The notes: generated by a model not told the origin, from the sequence alone. Shown: positions 54,769 to 64,000, numbered from the stretch's first letter. The stretch is DNA of 64,000 nucleotides from an uncultured Clostridia bacterium (GCA_947589045.1 CANQBQ010000001.1:1-64000), one strand, 5' to 3'. Translations and numbers: made by a program.

Positions 54769-55137
54769 ATGATACAGCAGCAGACGCTTTTAAAGGTTGC
54801 GGATAACAGCGGAGCGAAAGAGATTATGTGTATCCACATAACAGGCGGCTCCACAAGACGTTACGGCAACATCGGCGACATTATCACCGCTTCGGTAAAG
54901 AAAGCTACTCCGGGCGGCGGCGTTAAGAAGGGCGACGTTGTTAAGGCGGTTATCGTGCGAAGCGTAAAGGGCGTAAAGCGCGCCGACGGTTCGCAGATAA
55001 AGTTTGACGAGAACGCCGCGGTCATCATCAGAGACGACAAGACGCCGAGAGGTACGCGTATATTCGGACCTGTGGCGAGAGAGCTTCGTGAGAAGGAATT
55101 TATGAAAATTCTTTCGCTCGCGCCCGAGGTTTTATAA
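54769..55137 (+). CDS. rplN: 50S ribosomal protein L14
   Basis: 122 residues starting [20 protein letters not shown], with [20 protein letters not shown]. It forms part of the subunit interface and factor-binding area. A 69-base gap with GC-rich stems precedes L24. Confidence 0.98.
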   Translation: MIQQQTLLKVADNSGAKEIMCIHITGGSTRRYGNIGDIITASVKKATPGGGVKKGDVVKAVIVRSVKGVKRADGSQIKFDENAAVIIRDDKTPRGTRIFGPVARELREKEFMKILSLAPEVL

Positions 55138-55206
55138 TTTCCGCGCCCGCGCAGGGTGCTAAAGGGGGCTTGTCCCCGCTGAATTGATATTAAGGAGGTG
55201 CAGACA

Positions 55207-55533
55207 TTGAGCAATAAGATGCACGTTAGAACAGGAGATACCGTTGTTGTTCTGTCGGGTAAGGACAGAGGCAAAAAGGGTAAGGTTTTATCGGTTGATC
55301 CCGAGAGACGAATGGTTGTCGTTGAAGGCGTTTCGATGGCTACAAAGCATAAGAAACCGCGCCGTATGGGCGAGAGCGGCGGCATTATAAAGCAGGAAAC
55401 ACCTATCTACGCAAGTAAGGTTATGAATGTTTGCAATAAGTGCAACGCGGCTTCGAGAGTCGGCAGAAAAATTCTTGAGGACGGAACGCACGTTCGCTAC
55501 TGCAAAAAGTGCGGAGAAACATTCGGCGACTAA
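55207..55533 (+). CDS. rplX: 50S ribosomal protein L24 (with Cys pairs)
   Basis: 108 residues from a TTG start placed 8 bases after AAGGAGG (55192-55198). The KOW motif region is VRTGDTVVVLSGKDRGKKGK. The C-terminal part carries CNKC and CKKC, a likely zinc site absent from B. subtilis L24. L24 starts 50S assembly. Confidence 0.95.
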   Translation: MSNKMHVRTGDTVVVLSGKDRGKKGKVLSVDPERRMVVVEGVSMATKHKKPRRMGESGGIIKQETPIYASKVMNVCNKCNAASRVGRKILEDGTHVRYCKKCGETFGD

Positions 55534-55563
55534 TAATTATATGACGGAAGGAGGTAAAGTTTA

Positions 55564-56100
55564 ATGAGACTTGAAGAATTATACAAAAAGGAAATTAAAG
55601 ACGCTTTGATGAAGAAGTTTAACTATAAGAGCGTTATGCAAATTCCGAAGCTTGATAAAGTGGTCATCAATATGGGCGTGGGCGACGCTAAGGACAACTC
55701 GAAGGCTGCCGAGAGCGCGGCTAACGATTTGGGACTTATTACGGGACAGAAGCCCGTTATAACAAAGGCTAAGAAGTCGGTCGCTTCGTTTAAGGTCAGA
55801 GAGGGTATGAACATCGGCTGTAAGGTTACTCTCCGCGGTTCGAGAATGTATGAGTTCGTTGACAGACTGTTCAACGCGGCTCTTCCGCGAGTTCGTGACT
55901 TCAGAGGTATCAATCCCAACTCATTCGACGGCAGAGGAAATTACTCGCTCGGTATAAAGGAGCATCTTATTTTCCCCGAGATTGACTACGATAAGATAGA
56001 CAAAATCCGCGGTATGGATATTATATTTGTAACAACCGCGCATACCGACGAGGAAGCCAAGGAGCTTCTGTCGCTGATGGGCGCGCCGTTTACAAGATAA
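55564..56100 (+). CDS. rplE: 50S ribosomal protein L5
   Basis: 178 residues, contacts 5S rRNA and P-site tRNA. Conserved [16 protein letters not shown] and [29 protein letters not shown] precedes the ATG. Confidence 0.98.
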   Translation: MRLEELYKKEIKDALMKKFNYKSVMQIPKLDKVVINMGVGDAKDNSKAAESAANDLGLITGQKPVITKAKKSVASFKVREGMNIGCKVTLRGSRMYEFVDRLFNAALPRVRDFRGINPNSFDGRGNYSLGIKEHLIFPEIDYDKIDKIRGMDIIFVTTAHTDEEAKELLSLMGAPFTR

Positions 56101-56132
56101 AAAATTAAAGGACGGAGGCGATTTAAAGCATT

Positions 56133-56318
56133 ATGGCAAAGAAGTCAATGGTTATCAAGCAGCAGAGAAAGCCGAAGTACTCGACGAGAGCGTACAACAG
56201 ATGCAAAATCTGCGGCAGACCTCACGCGTATCTCAGAAAATTCGGCATTTGCAGAATTTGTTTCAGAGAGCTTGCCTATAAGGGTCAAATTCCCGGCGTA
56301 AAGAAAGCAAGCTGGTAA
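56133..56318 (+). CDS. rpsZ: 30S ribosomal protein S14, zinc type
   Basis: 61 residues. CKIC and CRIC form the zinc site in [20 protein letters not shown]. This short C+ form is typical of Gram-positive bacteria. Confidence 0.98.
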   Translation: MAKKSMVIKQQRKPKYSTRAYNRCKICGRPHAYLRKFGICRICFRELAYKGQIPGVKKASW

Positions 56319-56371
56319 GCCGTTAGGGTTAATTAAATAAAGTTTATAAAGAGGTAAGTGGTTACGGTTAT

Positions 56372-56432
56372 GCCAATTCTGCTTTGCAACCGGTGCGGAG
56401 CATTTTGGCGACGGTTCCAGAGCAGAATTGGC
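56372..56432 (+). other. Long hairpin between rpsZ and rpsH
   Basis: Bases 56372-56392 pair with 56412-56432 over 21 positions with one C-C mismatch and one G-T pair; the loop is 19 bases. No T-run follows. It sits 64 bases before the S8 start. It may be an RNA-binding or processing element. Confidence 0.7.
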
Positions 56433-56496
56433 GTGATGTCAGAACGGAAAACTATACTACCTCTAAAAATCCGCATAAAAGGAGGCAAGACACGTT

Positions 56497-56895
56497 ATGC
56501 AAATTACAGACCCCATTGCAGATATGTTAACAAGAATAAGAAACGCCAACAATTCAAAGCACGCGACAGTGGATATTCCCGCGTCTAACATAAAAAAGGC
56601 GATTGCAAATATTTTGCTGAACGAGGGCTATATAAAGGGTGTTGAGTATATAGACGACAACATTCAGGGCGTTATCAGAATTTCTCTTAAATACGGCGAG
56701 AACAAGCAGAAGGTTCTGTCGGGTCTTAAGAGAGTGAGCAAGCCCGGTCTCAGAATATACGCCGCAAAGGACGATATTCCGAGAGTTTTGAAGGGATTGG
56801 GTATCGCAATCATTTCGACGTCGAAGGGCGTTATGACCGACAAAGAGGCGAGACGCCAGAATGTCGGCGGCGAAGTTTTAGCATTTATTTGGTAA
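56497..56895 (+). CDS. rpsH: 30S ribosomal protein S8
   Basis: 132 residues starting [16 protein letters not shown], ending with [22 protein letters not shown]. In E. coli S8 regulates the spc operon by binding an mRNA mimic of 16S helix 21; here a strong hairpin lies just upstream. AAAGGAGGC precedes the ATG. Confidence 0.98.
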   Translation: MQITDPIADMLTRIRNANNSKHATVDIPASNIKKAIANILLNEGYIKGVEYIDDNIQGVIRISLKYGENKQKVLSGLKRVSKPGLRIYAAKDDIPRVLKGLGIAIISTSKGVMTDKEARRQNVGGEVLAFIW

Positions 56896-56911
56896 GGAAG
56901 GAGGAAATACA

Positions 56912-57460
56912 ATGTCTCGTATTGGAAATAAGCCCATCACCATTCCGGCAGGCGTTGAGGTTAAAGTAAGCGACGCCAACGAGGTTACGGTCAAGGGCGC
57001 GAAGGGAACGCTGGTTCAGTCTATGTCACCCGAGATGGCTATAAAGGTAGACGGCAACACGGTTACCGTTGAGCGTCCGAGCGAAGCCAAGCAGCACAAA
57101 TCGCTGCACGGGCTTACACGCACTCTTGTTGCGAATATGGTGACAGGTGTTTCGGAGGGCTTCAAAAAGGAGCTTGAAATAAACGGCGTAGGTTACCGTG
57201 CTCAGAAGCAGGGTAAGAAGCTGGTTATGAATTTGGGTTACTCGCATCAGGTTGAAATGGAGGAAATCGAAGGTATCACTATCGACGTTCCCCAGCCCAA
57301 CCAGATAGTAATATCGGGTCCCGATAAGCAGAAGGTAGGTCAGTTTGCGGCTCAGGTTCGCGAAAAGAGACCGCCGGAGCCTTATAAGGGCAAGGGTATT
57401 AAATATGTCAGCGAGCATATCAGAAGAAAAGAAGGAAAAGCGGGTTCAAAGAAGAAGTAA
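56912..57460 (+). CDS. rplF: 50S ribosomal protein L6
   Basis: 182 residues starting [16 protein letters not shown], with a late [14 protein letters not shown]-like segment ([16 protein letters not shown]). Two similar folds bind 23S near the sarcin-ricin loop. Confidence 0.98.
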   Translation: MSRIGNKPITIPAGVEVKVSDANEVTVKGAKGTLVQSMSPEMAIKVDGNTVTVERPSEAKQHKSLHGLTRTLVANMVTGVSEGFKKELEINGVGYRAQKQGKKLVMNLGYSHQVEMEEIEGITIDVPQPNQIVISGPDKQKVGQFAAQVREKRPPEPYKGKGIKYVSEHIRRKEGKAGSKKK

Positions 57461-57522
57461 TTTCTTCCGACCGTTATTTTATCGGTATTATATTTATACA
57501 CCTGAGGAGGTGCGAAAAGTAT

Positions 57523-57885
57523 ATGATTAAAAAGGTTAACAGCAACGTATCAAGACTTGCGAGACACGCGAGAGTTCGTAAAAAGATTTCGGGTACTCCC
57601 GAGCTTCCCAGACTTTGCGTGTTCAGAAGCTTGAAGAATATATACGCTCAGATTATTGACGACACGACCGGAAATACGCTTGTTGCCGCATCTACTCTTG
57701 AAGCGGAGCTTAAAGGCAAGAACGGCGGCAACTGCGAAGCTGCAAAGGCTGTCGGCGAGCTTATTGCCAAGAAGGCGCTCGACAAGGGCATTAAAAAGGT
57801 TGTTTTTGACAGAGGCGGTTACGTTTATCACGGCAGAGTCGCAGAGCTTGCGTCGGCTGCACGCGAGGGCGGACTGGAATTCTAA
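57523..57885 (+). CDS. rplR: 50S ribosomal protein L18
   Basis: 120 residues; binds 5S r[21 protein letters not shown] and [20 protein letters not shown] are conserved. GAGGAGGTG lies upstream. Confidence 0.98.
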   Translation: MIKKVNSNVSRLARHARVRKKISGTPELPRLCVFRSLKNIYAQIIDDTTGNTLVAASTLEAELKGKNGGNCEAAKAVGELIAKKALDKGIKKVVFDRGGYVYHGRVAELASAAREGGLEF

Positions 57886-57909
57886 TTAAAAGAGGTGAAA
57901 TAAAGCAAA

Positions 57910-58437
57910 ATGGCTGAAGTAGTTGAAAGAACTGAAATTCAGGAACGAGTTGACGCTGATGCACTTGAACTCAGCGAAAGAGTTGTTTATATAAACCGTG
58001 TCGCAAAGACCGTAAAGGGCGGCAGAACGGTAAGATTTAGCGCACTGGTTGTAGTGGGCGACGGCGAAGGTCACGTCGGCTGCGGTCAGGGCAAAGCGGG
58101 CGAAGTTGCGGACGCTATACGCAAGGGTATAGACGACGCGAAGAAGAATATGATAACCGTCCCGATGGTAGGAACTACCATACCTCACGAAATTATCGGT
58201 GAGTACGGCGCGGGCAGAGTGCTTTTGAAGCCCGCTAAGGAAGGTACCGGAGTTCTGGCGGGCGGTCCCGCCCGTGCGGTGCTTGAGCTTGCCGGAGTTA
58301 AGGATATTCGCGCGAAGAGCCTTAGGAGCAACAACCCGAAGAATGTTGTTGCGTCCACAATAGAGGCGCTTGCCGCGCTCAAGAGCCTCGATGAGGTGGC
58401 AAGGCTCAGGGGTAAGAAGCCCGAAGAAATAATGTAA
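57910..58437 (+). CDS. rpsE: 30S ribosomal protein S5
   Basis: 175 residues. The N-terminal double-stranded-RNA-binding fold has [18 protein letters not shown]; the second half has [18 protein letters not shown]. It shapes decoding accuracy. AGAGGTG lies about 12 bases before the ATG. Confidence 0.98.
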   Translation: MAEVVERTEIQERVDADALELSERVVYINRVAKTVKGGRTVRFSALVVVGDGEGHVGCGQGKAGEVADAIRKGIDDAKKNMITVPMVGTTIPHEIIGEYGAGRVLLKPAKEGTGVLAGGPARAVLELAGVKDIRAKSLRSNNPKNVVASTIEALAALKSLDEVARLRGKKPEEIM

Positions 58438-58475
58438 AGCCGTGTACGGCACACACAAAAAGGGGGTTTATAGCC

Positions 58476-58658
58476 TTGGCAAAAACAGTTAAGGTTACTC
58501 TTGTAAAGAGTACAATCGGTTGTAAGAAGGACCAGATAGCTACGGTCGAAGCACTCGGACTTAAAAAAATCCGTCAGACCGTTGAAAAGCCGGACAACGA
58601 CCAGATAAGAGGAATGATTTTTAAGGTTAAGCATCTTGTTTCCGTTGAGGAAGCGTAA
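58476..58658 (+). CDS. rpmD: 50S ribosomal protein L30
   Basis: 60 residues from a TTG start. [15 protein letters not shown] and [15 protein letters not shown] are typical. GGGGG lies upstream. The gap after it contains a small GGGACGGCGTCCC palindrome near 58684. Confidence 0.96.
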   Translation: MAKTVKVTLVKSTIGCKKDQIATVEALGLKKIRQTVEKPDNDQIRGMIFKVKHLVSVEEA

Positions 58659-58729
58659 TAGAGGCTTTGATTTTTGAAATACGGGGACGGCGTCCCTTAC
58701 CTAAGTAAAACCAAGGAGGTGTAGGAAAG

Positions 58730-59170
58730 ATGAAACTTCATGAATTAACGCCTGCGGCAGGCTCTAAGTCGGAGCGTTACAGAGTCGGCAGAGGTCACGC
58801 AAGCGGCAACGGAAAGACTGCCGGCAAGGGTCATAAAGGACAGAACGCCAGATCGGGCGGCGGTGTAAGACCGGGCTTTGAAGGCGGTCAGATGCCGATT
58901 TACAGACGTCTTCCGAAGAGAGGTTTTAATAACATTTTTGCAAAGAAGTACGTTTCAATAAATGTTGAGGCACTCAACAAGTTTGAGGACGGCACCGAGG
59001 TTACCGCGGAGCTTTTAAAGGAAAGCGGAGTTATCTCGAAGATCTGCGACGGAGTTGTTATACTCGGACGCGGTGACATTGATAAGAAGCTCACCGTTCG
59101 CGCGGTAAGATTCAGTAAGTCGGCAGAGGAGAAAATCACTGCTGCCGGAGGAAAGGTAGAGGTGTTGTAA
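58730..59170 (+). CDS. rplO: 50S ribosomal protein L15
   Basis: 146 residues starting [19 protein letters not shown]. The Gly-rich extension [20 protein letters not shown] threads into 23S rRNA. AAGGAGGTG precedes the ATG; secY follows at 3 bases. Confidence 0.98.
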   Translation: MKLHELTPAAGSKSERYRVGRGHASGNGKTAGKGHKGQNARSGGGVRPGFEGGQMPIYRRLPKRGFNNIFAKKYVSINVEALNKFEDGTEVTAELLKESGVISKICDGVVILGRGDIDKKLTVRAVRFSKSAEEKITAAGGKVEVL

Positions 59171-59173
59171 ACA

Positions 59174-60436
59174 ATGCTCGAGACGTTAAAAAACGCTTGG
59201 AAAATTCCCGATTTGAGGAAAAAGATTTTATATACGATAGTTTTGCTGATAGTTTTCAGACTCGGCGCGACGATACCTGTTCCGCTGCTCTCGCATGATG
59301 CTTTGCAGAGCATCTTCGGAAATACCGATAACTCCATGCTCGGATTTATTGATATTATCTCCGGCGGTGCGTTTTCAAATGCTACGATATTCGCTATGAG
59401 CATTACACCGTATATTAACTCGTCGATTATTATGCAGCTTTTGTGCGTAGCTATTCCTGCGCTCGAGAGAATGCAAAGAGAAGGCGAGGACGGAAGAAAG
59501 AAGATTGCTCAAATTCAGAGATACGGCACGGTTGTGCTTGCTCTTATTCAGGCGATAGGACTTTACTTCCTGCTCAGAACTGCCGTTATAAATCCCGGCT
59601 TTGTAAGCGCGGTGGTTATTATAATCACCTTTACCGCGGGTACGGCGTTCCTTATGTGGCTGGGCGAGCAGATCACCGAAAAGGGCGTCGGCAACGGTAT
59701 TTCGCTCATCATTTTTGCGGGTATCGTTTCGAGACTTCCCCGAATGGCGATGTCGCTCTATGCGCTTGACAACTGGATTTACGCGCTGCTCATCCTCGTG
59801 TTTGCGATAGTCGTAATCGGCTTCGTTGTTTGGATGACCGACGCGGAAAGACGTATTCCGGTTCAGTACGCAAAGCGCGTTGTGGGCAGAAAGATGTATG
59901 GCGGACAGAGCACGCATATCCCGATTAAGGTTGCGGCGGCGGGCGTTATTCCGATTATCTTTGCGATGTCGATTATTTCGTTCCCCGGAACTATCGCGGC
60001 GTTCTTCGGAGTTAACGCGGGCGACCCCGGATTCTGGGGTACTGTCCTCAAATATCTCACGACCACGAGTATGGTATACGGAGTATTGTACTTCCTGCTC
60101 ATAATCTTCTTCACGTATTTCTATACCGCAATTCAGTTCAATCCTATTGAGATTGCGAACAATTTGAAGAAGAACGGCGGATTTATTCCCGGTATTCGTC
60201 CGGGCAGACCGACCTCGGATTACATTTCGAGAGTTTTGTCGAAAATCACGCTTGCGGGCGCGGTATTCCTTGCCATAATTGCGGTGCTGCCTATATTTAT
60301 GAACAAGTTTATGAATGTCGGCAACTTTGCAATCGGCGGTACATCGCTTCTTATCGTTGTGGGCGTTGCGCTCGAAACGGTTAAGCAGATTGAATCGCAG
60401 ATGCTTATGCGTCATTACAAGGGCTTCCTTGAATAA
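59174..60436 (+). CDS. secY: Protein translocase channel subunit SecY
   Basis: The central membrane channel for secretion. 420 residues with about ten membrane helices; conserved TPYINSSIIMQLLCVAIP, the cytoplasmic loop RRIPVQYAKRVVGRKMYGGQ and the C-terminal KQIESQMLMRHYKGF. Works with SecA (2.0-4.8 kb). Confidence 0.98.
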   Translation: MLETLKNAWKIPDLRKKILYTIVLLIVFRLGATIPVPLLSHDALQSIFGNTDNSMLGFIDIISGGAFSNATIFAMSITPYINSSIIMQLLCVAIPALERMQREGEDGRKKIAQIQRYGTVVLALIQAIGLYFLLRTAVINPGFVSAVVIIITFTAGTAFLMWLGEQITEKGVGNGISLIIFAGIVSRLPRMAMSLYALDNWIYALLILVFAIVVIGFVVWMTDAERRIPVQYAKRVVGRKMYGGQSTHIPIKVAAAGVIPIIFAMSIISFPGTIAAFFGVNAGDPGFWGTVLKYLTTTSMVYGVLYFLLIIFFTYFYTAIQFNPIEIANNLKKNGGFIPGIRPGRPTSDYISRVLSKITLAGAVFLAIIAVLPIFMNKFMNVGNFAIGGTSLLIVVGVALETVKQIESQMLMRHYKGFLE

Positions 60437-60491
60437 TTTCTTGAATAATTTTTGAGGGAGAGAATTTTTTAACAAAATACACGGAAATATT

Positions 60492-60535
60492 GCAGGGTCG
60501 GTAAATTTTTACCTCCCCTGCATTACGTGTTTTTT
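60492..60535 (+). terminator. Attenuator-like hairpin between secY and adk
   Basis: GCAGGG (60492-60497) pairs with CCCTGC (60516-60521); inside, GGTAAA pairs with TTTACC. ATTACGTGTTTTTTG follows. It could partly stop transcription before adk. Confidence 0.5.
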
Positions 60536-60625
60536 GCGTCTGCGGAAAATTTTTGGAGTTATTTATTATCAGTGACGGCGCACGGACCGAAAGAGCCGGC
60601 GCGGTTACTATGGGGGTGCATTTTT

Positions 60626-61258
60626 ATGAATTTGATATTGCTTGCGGCGCCGGGCGCCGGCAAGGGAACTCAGGCGGAGCTGCTTTGTGAGAAGTTCGGA
60701 ATACCCACTGTTTCTACGGGTGCGATGCTCAGAAAGAATATTGCGGACGGAACTCAGCTCGGAAAAATGGCCGAAAAGTATATAAACGACGGTAAGCTCG
60801 TTCCGGATGACGTTATTATCGGTCTTGTTCAAAACAGAATTGCGGAGGACGACTGTAAAAACGGCTTTATCCTGGACGGCTTTCCGCGCACGATAGCGCA
60901 GGCGGAGGCGCTGTCCTCGTCGGATGTGAAAATCGACAAGGTGCTGAACATAGAGGTGTCCGATGAGAAAATTATTGAGAGACTTGCGGGACGTCTGGAG
61001 TGCGAGTCGTGCGGTACCACATACCACAAGGAGCACAGACCTCCGAAGGTCGAGGGCAAGTGTGACCGCTGCGGCGGAAATTTGCGCGTGCGCGACGACG
61101 ACAAGCCCGAAACGGTAAAGCAGAGGCTCAAAACATATCACACTCAGACCAAGCCGCTGGTGGACTATTACCGTGAAAAGGGTATGCTCCGCGTTGTAAG
61201 CGGCCGTGAGAAGATAGAGGACACTCACGAAGCGGTGCTGAGCGCGCTCGAAAAGTAA
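60626..61258 (+). CDS. adk: Adenylate kinase (zinc-LID form)
   Basis: It interconverts AMP and ATP with 2 ADP. P-loop APGAGKGTQ; GFPRTIAQAEAL; the LID holds CESCGTTYH and CDRC, the zinc form of Gram-positive bacteria. I start at ATG 60626 (210 residues, GGGGGTG upstream); upstream codons in the frame look non-coding. Confidence 0.97.
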   Translation: MNLILLAAPGAGKGTQAELLCEKFGIPTVSTGAMLRKNIADGTQLGKMAEKYINDGKLVPDDVIIGLVQNRIAEDDCKNGFILDGFPRTIAQAEALSSSDVKIDKVLNIEVSDEKIIERLAGRLECESCGTTYHKEHRPPKVEGKCDRCGGNLRVRDDDKPETVKQRLKTYHTQTKPLVDYYREKGMLRVVSGREKIEDTHEAVLSALEK

Positions 61259-61304
61259 AATTAAAAGTAAGACGGAGTGCAATGTCCTTTAAGGAGCGTT
61301 TATT

Positions 61305-62057
61305 ATGGTGACAATCAAATCCAATCACGAAATCGAGCTTATGAAGGAAGCGGGAAGAATTACTTATGAAACGCTGGAGCTTATCCGCCGTGCGGTGCGC
61401 CCCGGCGTTACCACGCTGGAGCTTGACAAAATGGCGGAGAAGTTTATCCGCTCGCAGGGCGCGACGCCGTCCTTTAAAAATTACTCCGGTTTTCCCGGAA
61501 GCATATGCGCGAGCGTCAACGAGAAGATAATTCACGGCTTTCCGAGCGAATATAAGCTCAAAGAGGGAGATATTTTAAGCGTTGACACGGGCGCGTGCTA
61601 CAAGGGCTATCACGGCGACGCGGCGAGGACCTTTGCGGTGGGCAAAATATCGCCCGAGGCTCAAAGGCTGATAGACGTGACGCGCGAGTGCTTTTTTGAA
61701 GGCATTAAGTTTGCGCGGGAGGGGTACCGTATATCCGACATTTCCCGCGCGATACAAAATCACGCGGAGTCAAACGGCTACTCGGTGCTTCGCGAATACT
61801 GCGGTCACGGCGTGGGACACAATCTTCACGAGGAGCCCGAAATACCGAATTATGTCGGTACGGTGCGCGGCGTTCGCCTGGTGCGCGGAATGACGCTTGC
61901 GATAGAACCGATGGTAAATATGGGTTCCAAAGAGATTGAAACGCTTGACGACGGCTGGACGGTTGTAACAAAGGACGGAAAGCTCGCGGCGCATTATGAG
62001 AACAGCGTTCTCATTACGTCGGGCGACCCGTTTCTTCTGACGAGGTATAAGGATTAG
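61305..62057 (+). CDS. map: Methionine aminopeptidase type I
   Basis: It removes the N-terminal Met. 250 residues; metal ligands lie in LSVDTGACYKGYHGDAARTF, GHGVGHNLHEEPEI and the late IEPM and YENSVLI segments. Usual place between adk and infA. Confidence 0.97.
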   Translation: MVTIKSNHEIELMKEAGRITYETLELIRRAVRPGVTTLELDKMAEKFIRSQGATPSFKNYSGFPGSICASVNEKIIHGFPSEYKLKEGDILSVDTGACYKGYHGDAARTFAVGKISPEAQRLIDVTRECFFEGIKFAREGYRISDISRAIQNHAESNGYSVLREYCGHGVGHNLHEEPEIPNYVGTVRGVRLVRGMTLAIEPMVNMGSKEIETLDDGWTVVTKDGKLAAHYENSVLITSGDPFLLTRYKD

Positions 62058-62096
62058 AATAAAACAAAATGCCAGGCGGCGCGGGAGGTGAATTTT

Positions 62097-62315
62097 ATGG
62101 CAAAGGACGGAGTTTTGGAGGTAGAAGGCACTGTGCTTGAAGCACTGCCGAACGCTATGTTTCAGGTGGAACTGGAAAACGGACATCAGATTTTGGCGCA
62201 TATATCGGGCAAGCTCAGGATGCACTATATAAAGATTTTGCCCGGCGACAAGGTTACGGTTGAGATATCGCCTTACGACCTCACAAAGGGTCGAATTACC
62301 TGGCGTGCAAAATAA
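62097..62315 (+). CDS. infA: Translation initiation factor IF-1
   Basis: 72 residues, OB fold, [20 protein letters not shown] and [18 protein letters not shown] 62097 lies 8 bases after GGAGG; a GTG at 62088 is the first base of that spacer and is not preferred. Confidence 0.97.
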   Translation: MAKDGVLEVEGTVLEALPNAMFQVELENGHQILAHISGKLRMHYIKILPGDKVTVEISPYDLTKGRITWRAK

Positions 62316-62339
62316 TTAAAGTTTGTACGCGAAAAATGC

Positions 62340-62368
62340 TTGACATAAGCAAATTTTGGTGGTATAAT
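62340..62368 (+). promoter_or_regulatory. Consensus internal promoter before rpmJ
   Basis: A perfect TTGACA (62340-62345), 17 bases, and a perfect TATAAT (62363-62368). It would drive rpmJ, rpsM, rpsK, rpsD and following genes apart from the S10-spc promoter. Confidence 0.88.
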
Positions 62369-62423
62369 AATTCAGTTAAGTATCGCCGGACGGCGTTACA
62401 ACAATTTATAGGAGGTGAAGGCT

Positions 62424-62537
62424 GTGAAAGTAAAACCTTCAGTTAAACCTATTTGCGAAAAATGCAAGGTCATCAAGAGGAAAGGCAGAGTTATGGTGAT
62501 TTGTGAAAATCCGCGCCACAAGCAGAAGCAGGGCTGA
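62424..62537 (+). CDS. rpmJ: 50S ribosomal protein L36
   Basis: 37 residues from a GTG start, 6 bases after AGGAGGTG. The sequence begins [24 protein letters not shown] with later Cys and His form the zinc site. It is the small gene usually found between infA and rpsM. Confidence 0.96.
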   Translation: MKVKPSVKPICEKCKVIKRKGRVMVICENPRHKQKQG

Positions 62538-62566
62538 TTTTTATGAGTCGGACATAACAAACAAAA

Positions 62567-62635
62567 CGGAACAGGGTCAGACTTATCTGCCACAATGATA
62601 TGATAAGTTTACCGCCAGGGTGAAATTCTGTTCCG
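62567..62635 (+). other. Inverted repeat between rpmJ and rpsM
   Basis: CGGAACAG (62567-62574) pairs with CTGTTCCG (62628-62635); inside, ACTTATC (62581-62587) pairs with GATAAGT (62602-62608). No T-run directly after. Possible RNA structure controlling the rpsM group. Confidence 0.5.
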
Positions 62636-62663
62636 CAAAAATTTTTACGGAGGTGAATTTATT

Positions 62664-63032
62664 ATGGCTCGTATTGCAGGTGTTGATTTGCCGAACGAAA
62701 AGAGAGTTGAAATCGGACTTACCTATATTTTCGGTATAGGACTTTCTTCGTCAAAGAAAATTCTTGAGGAGACGGGTGTAAACCCCGACACAAGAGTTAA
62801 GAATTTGACCGAGGAAGAAGTTTCAAAGCTCAGAGCGGTTATCGACGAAAAGTATCAGGTGGAGGGCGACCTTCGCCGTGATATTGCGCTTGACATCAAG
62901 CGTCTTATGGAAATAAACTGCTATCGCGGTCTTCGTCACAGAAGAGGCTTGCCGGTTCGCGGTCAGCGTTCAAAGACAAACGCGAGAACACGCAAGGGTC
63001 CGAGAAGGACTATTGCCAACAAGAAGAAGTAA
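62664..63032 (+). CDS. rpsM: 30S ribosomal protein S13
   Basis: 122 residues starting [20 protein letters not shown], ending in the basic [20 protein letters not shown] tail that reaches the P-site tRNA. GGAGGTG precedes the ATG. A 124-base gap with small stems follows, before S11. Confidence 0.98.
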   Translation: MARIAGVDLPNEKRVEIGLTYIFGIGLSSSKKILEETGVNPDTRVKNLTEEEVSKLRAVIDEKYQVEGDLRRDIALDIKRLMEINCYRGLRHRRGLPVRGQRSKTNARTRKGPRRTIANKKK

Positions 63033-63156
63033 TTTTTGAGTGCGCGGCTTGCGTATCTCAAAGGCGCGGTGTCTTTATCCGCGAAACTCGGGGGCTTCGC
63101 CCTCATTGAACAGAAAATAGGCTTTGCCGTAAGGCAGAGCAGGAGGTGATATTACC

Positions 63157-63552
63157 ATGGCAAAGACGACAGCTAAGAGAAGCAGACGTCGTAAGGAAAA
63201 AAAGCATATTGAACGTGGAGCGGCACACATCAAATCCACTTTTAATAATACTATCGTTACAATTACCGATACAGCGGGCAACGCGCTGTCATGGGCATCG
63301 GCGGGCGGTTTGGGCTTTAAAGGTTCGAGAAAAAGCACTCCGTTTGCGGCTCAGATGGCGGCGGAAACCGCGGCAAAAGCCGCTATGGAACACGGACTCA
63401 AGTACGTTGAAGTTTACGTTAAGGGTCCCGGAGCAGGTCGTGAGGCAGCAATTCGTGCGCTTCAGGTTGCGGGTCTTGAGGTTAATATGATTAAAGATGT
63501 TACCCCGATACCGCATAACGGTTGCAGACCGCCGAAGAGAAGAAGAGTGTAA
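63157..63552 (+). CDS. rpsK: 30S ribosomal protein S11
   Basis: 131 residues; [20 protein letters not shown], and the C-terminal [18 protein letters not shown]. It forms the 30S platform with the mRNA exit. AGGAGGTG lies upstream. Confidence 0.98.
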   Translation: MAKTTAKRSRRRKEKKHIERGAAHIKSTFNNTIVTITDTAGNALSWASAGGLGFKGSRKSTPFAAQMAAETAAKAAMEHGLKYVEVYVKGPGAGREAAIRALQVAGLEVNMIKDVTPIPHNGCRPPKRRRV

Positions 63553-63567
63553 GGAGGTTAAAGGATA

Positions 63568-64000
63568 ATGGCAAAGAATATGCAGCCCATACTCAAAAGA
63601 TGCAGAACTTTGGGCATCGAGCCTTCTGTTATGGGCGTTGACAAAAGCTCCCGTAAAAACCCCGGCTCTAATCGCAGAAAGCAGTCGGAATACGGTATGC
63701 AGCTCAACGAAAAGCAGAAAGTTAAATTTATATACGGCGTTTTGGAAAAGCAGTTCTCGAAGTACTACGTTATGTCTACAAAGAGAAGCGGCATTACCGG
63801 TGAAAACCTGCTGCAAATTCTCGAATCGAGACTTGATAACGTTGTTTACAGACTCGGACTTGCAAACACCAGACGCGAGGCAAGACAGGTTGTAAACCAC
63901 GGACATATTCTCGTTAACGGTAAAAAGGTTGACATTCCTTCCTACCTTGTCAAGCCGGGCGAAGTTATCTCGGTCAAGGAAAAGACTGCCAACAGCGAGC
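63568..64000 (+). CDS. rpsD: 30S ribosomal protein S4 (truncated by the window end)
   Basis: The first 144 codons of S4 are present. The S4 RNA-binding domain includes [20 protein letters not shown] and [20 protein letters not shown]. The N-terminus lacks the four-Cys zinc set and has only Cys12, a C-minus form. AAGGAGG precedes the ATG. The rest, with rpoA and rplQ expected, lies right of the window. Confidence 0.96.
   Translation, partial: MAKNMQPILKRCRTLGIEPSVMGVDKSSRKNPGSNRRKQSEYGMQLNEKQKVKFIYGVLEKQFSKYYVMSTKRSGITGENLLQILESRLDNVVYRLGLANTRREARQVVNHGHILVNGKKVDIPSYLVKPGEVISVKEKTANSE

Noticed and set aside
1-64000. CRISPR arrays, tRNA or rRNA genes
   Set aside because: No regular direct repeats with spacers and no tRNA or rRNA sequence were noticed on either strand by eye; a covariance search was not possible.

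Overview
The window reads as chromosome of a Gram-positive bacterium of class Clostridia (Bacillota), probably an uncultured or gut-type lineage. The basis is gene content and order: glmU-prs-pth-mfd-prsA, Rex, AbrB/SpoVT-type and BlaI-type regulators, a zinc-type S14, an HPr-like protein, a DacF-like carboxypeptidase, and the S10-spc-alpha ribosomal cluster with adk-map-infA-rpmJ. Most genes are rich in G+C at third positions. Two stretches differ: the recombinase end at the far left, and an AT-rich restriction-modification island at 35.7-38.5 kb. No rRNA, tRNA or CRISPR array is visible.

Layout. 0.1-1.9 kb: a large serine recombinase, probably the edge of a mobile element. 2.0-9.9 kb (+): secA, then prfB with a programmed +1 frameshift whose stop is UAA instead of the usual UGA, then prfA starting inside the prfB stop codon (TAATG), then tsaC, an arginine-phosphatase-type LMW phosphatase, rimI and tsaD. 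10.0-14.2 kb: dCMP deaminase (-), tsaE-tsaB-D,D-carboxypeptidase (+), an AbrB-like regulator and ung (+). 14.2-15.2 kb: a repeat-rich non-coding stretch and a MntA-HepT toxin-antitoxin pair (-). 15.3-35.6 kb is one long minus-strand series: nadE, aconitase, isocitrate dehydrogenase, rex, a P-loop/Asp23 fusion, an OGG-type glycosylase, fba, glmU, prs, pth, mfd, prsA, a CDF transporter, an FHA protein, a SEDS polymerase and a class B PBP. 35.7-38.5 kb: a type II R-M system with a controller protein, a C-box, an HNH nuclease and two methyltransferases. 38.6-42.7 kb: an SLH/GH5 cellulase-like protein (-) diverging from a BlaI repressor and a BlaR1-like protease whose sensor domain is not penicillin-binding. 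42.8-48.7 kb: mtaB, an HPr-like protein without the active histidine, tadA, ppdK and a metallo-hydrolase. 49.2-64.0 kb: the ribosomal protein supercluster from rpsJ to a truncated rpsD.

Themes. Translation dominates: release factors, ribosomal proteins, SecA/SecY, peptidyl-tRNA hydrolase, IF-1, and nearly a full set for tRNA A37 modification (TsaB, TsaC, TsaD and TsaE make t6A; MtaB methylthiolates it). The cell-envelope theme covers the carboxypeptidase, FHA-SEDS-PBP and PrsA.

Most interesting points: (1) the UAA frameshift site in prfB, translationally coupled to prfA, which could let one site sense the combined RF1+RF2 pool; (2) a structured orphan RNA of about 149 nt on the minus strand just upstream of the S10 operon, with its own promoter and terminator; (3) the controller-regulated R-M island; (4) the BlaR1-like receptor with an unknown sensor; (5) the ATPase-Asp23 fusion; (6) a long hairpin in the spc operon just before rpsH; (7) a dispersed intergenic palindrome. 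All coordinates and motifs were read by eye; no similarity search or folding program was run.
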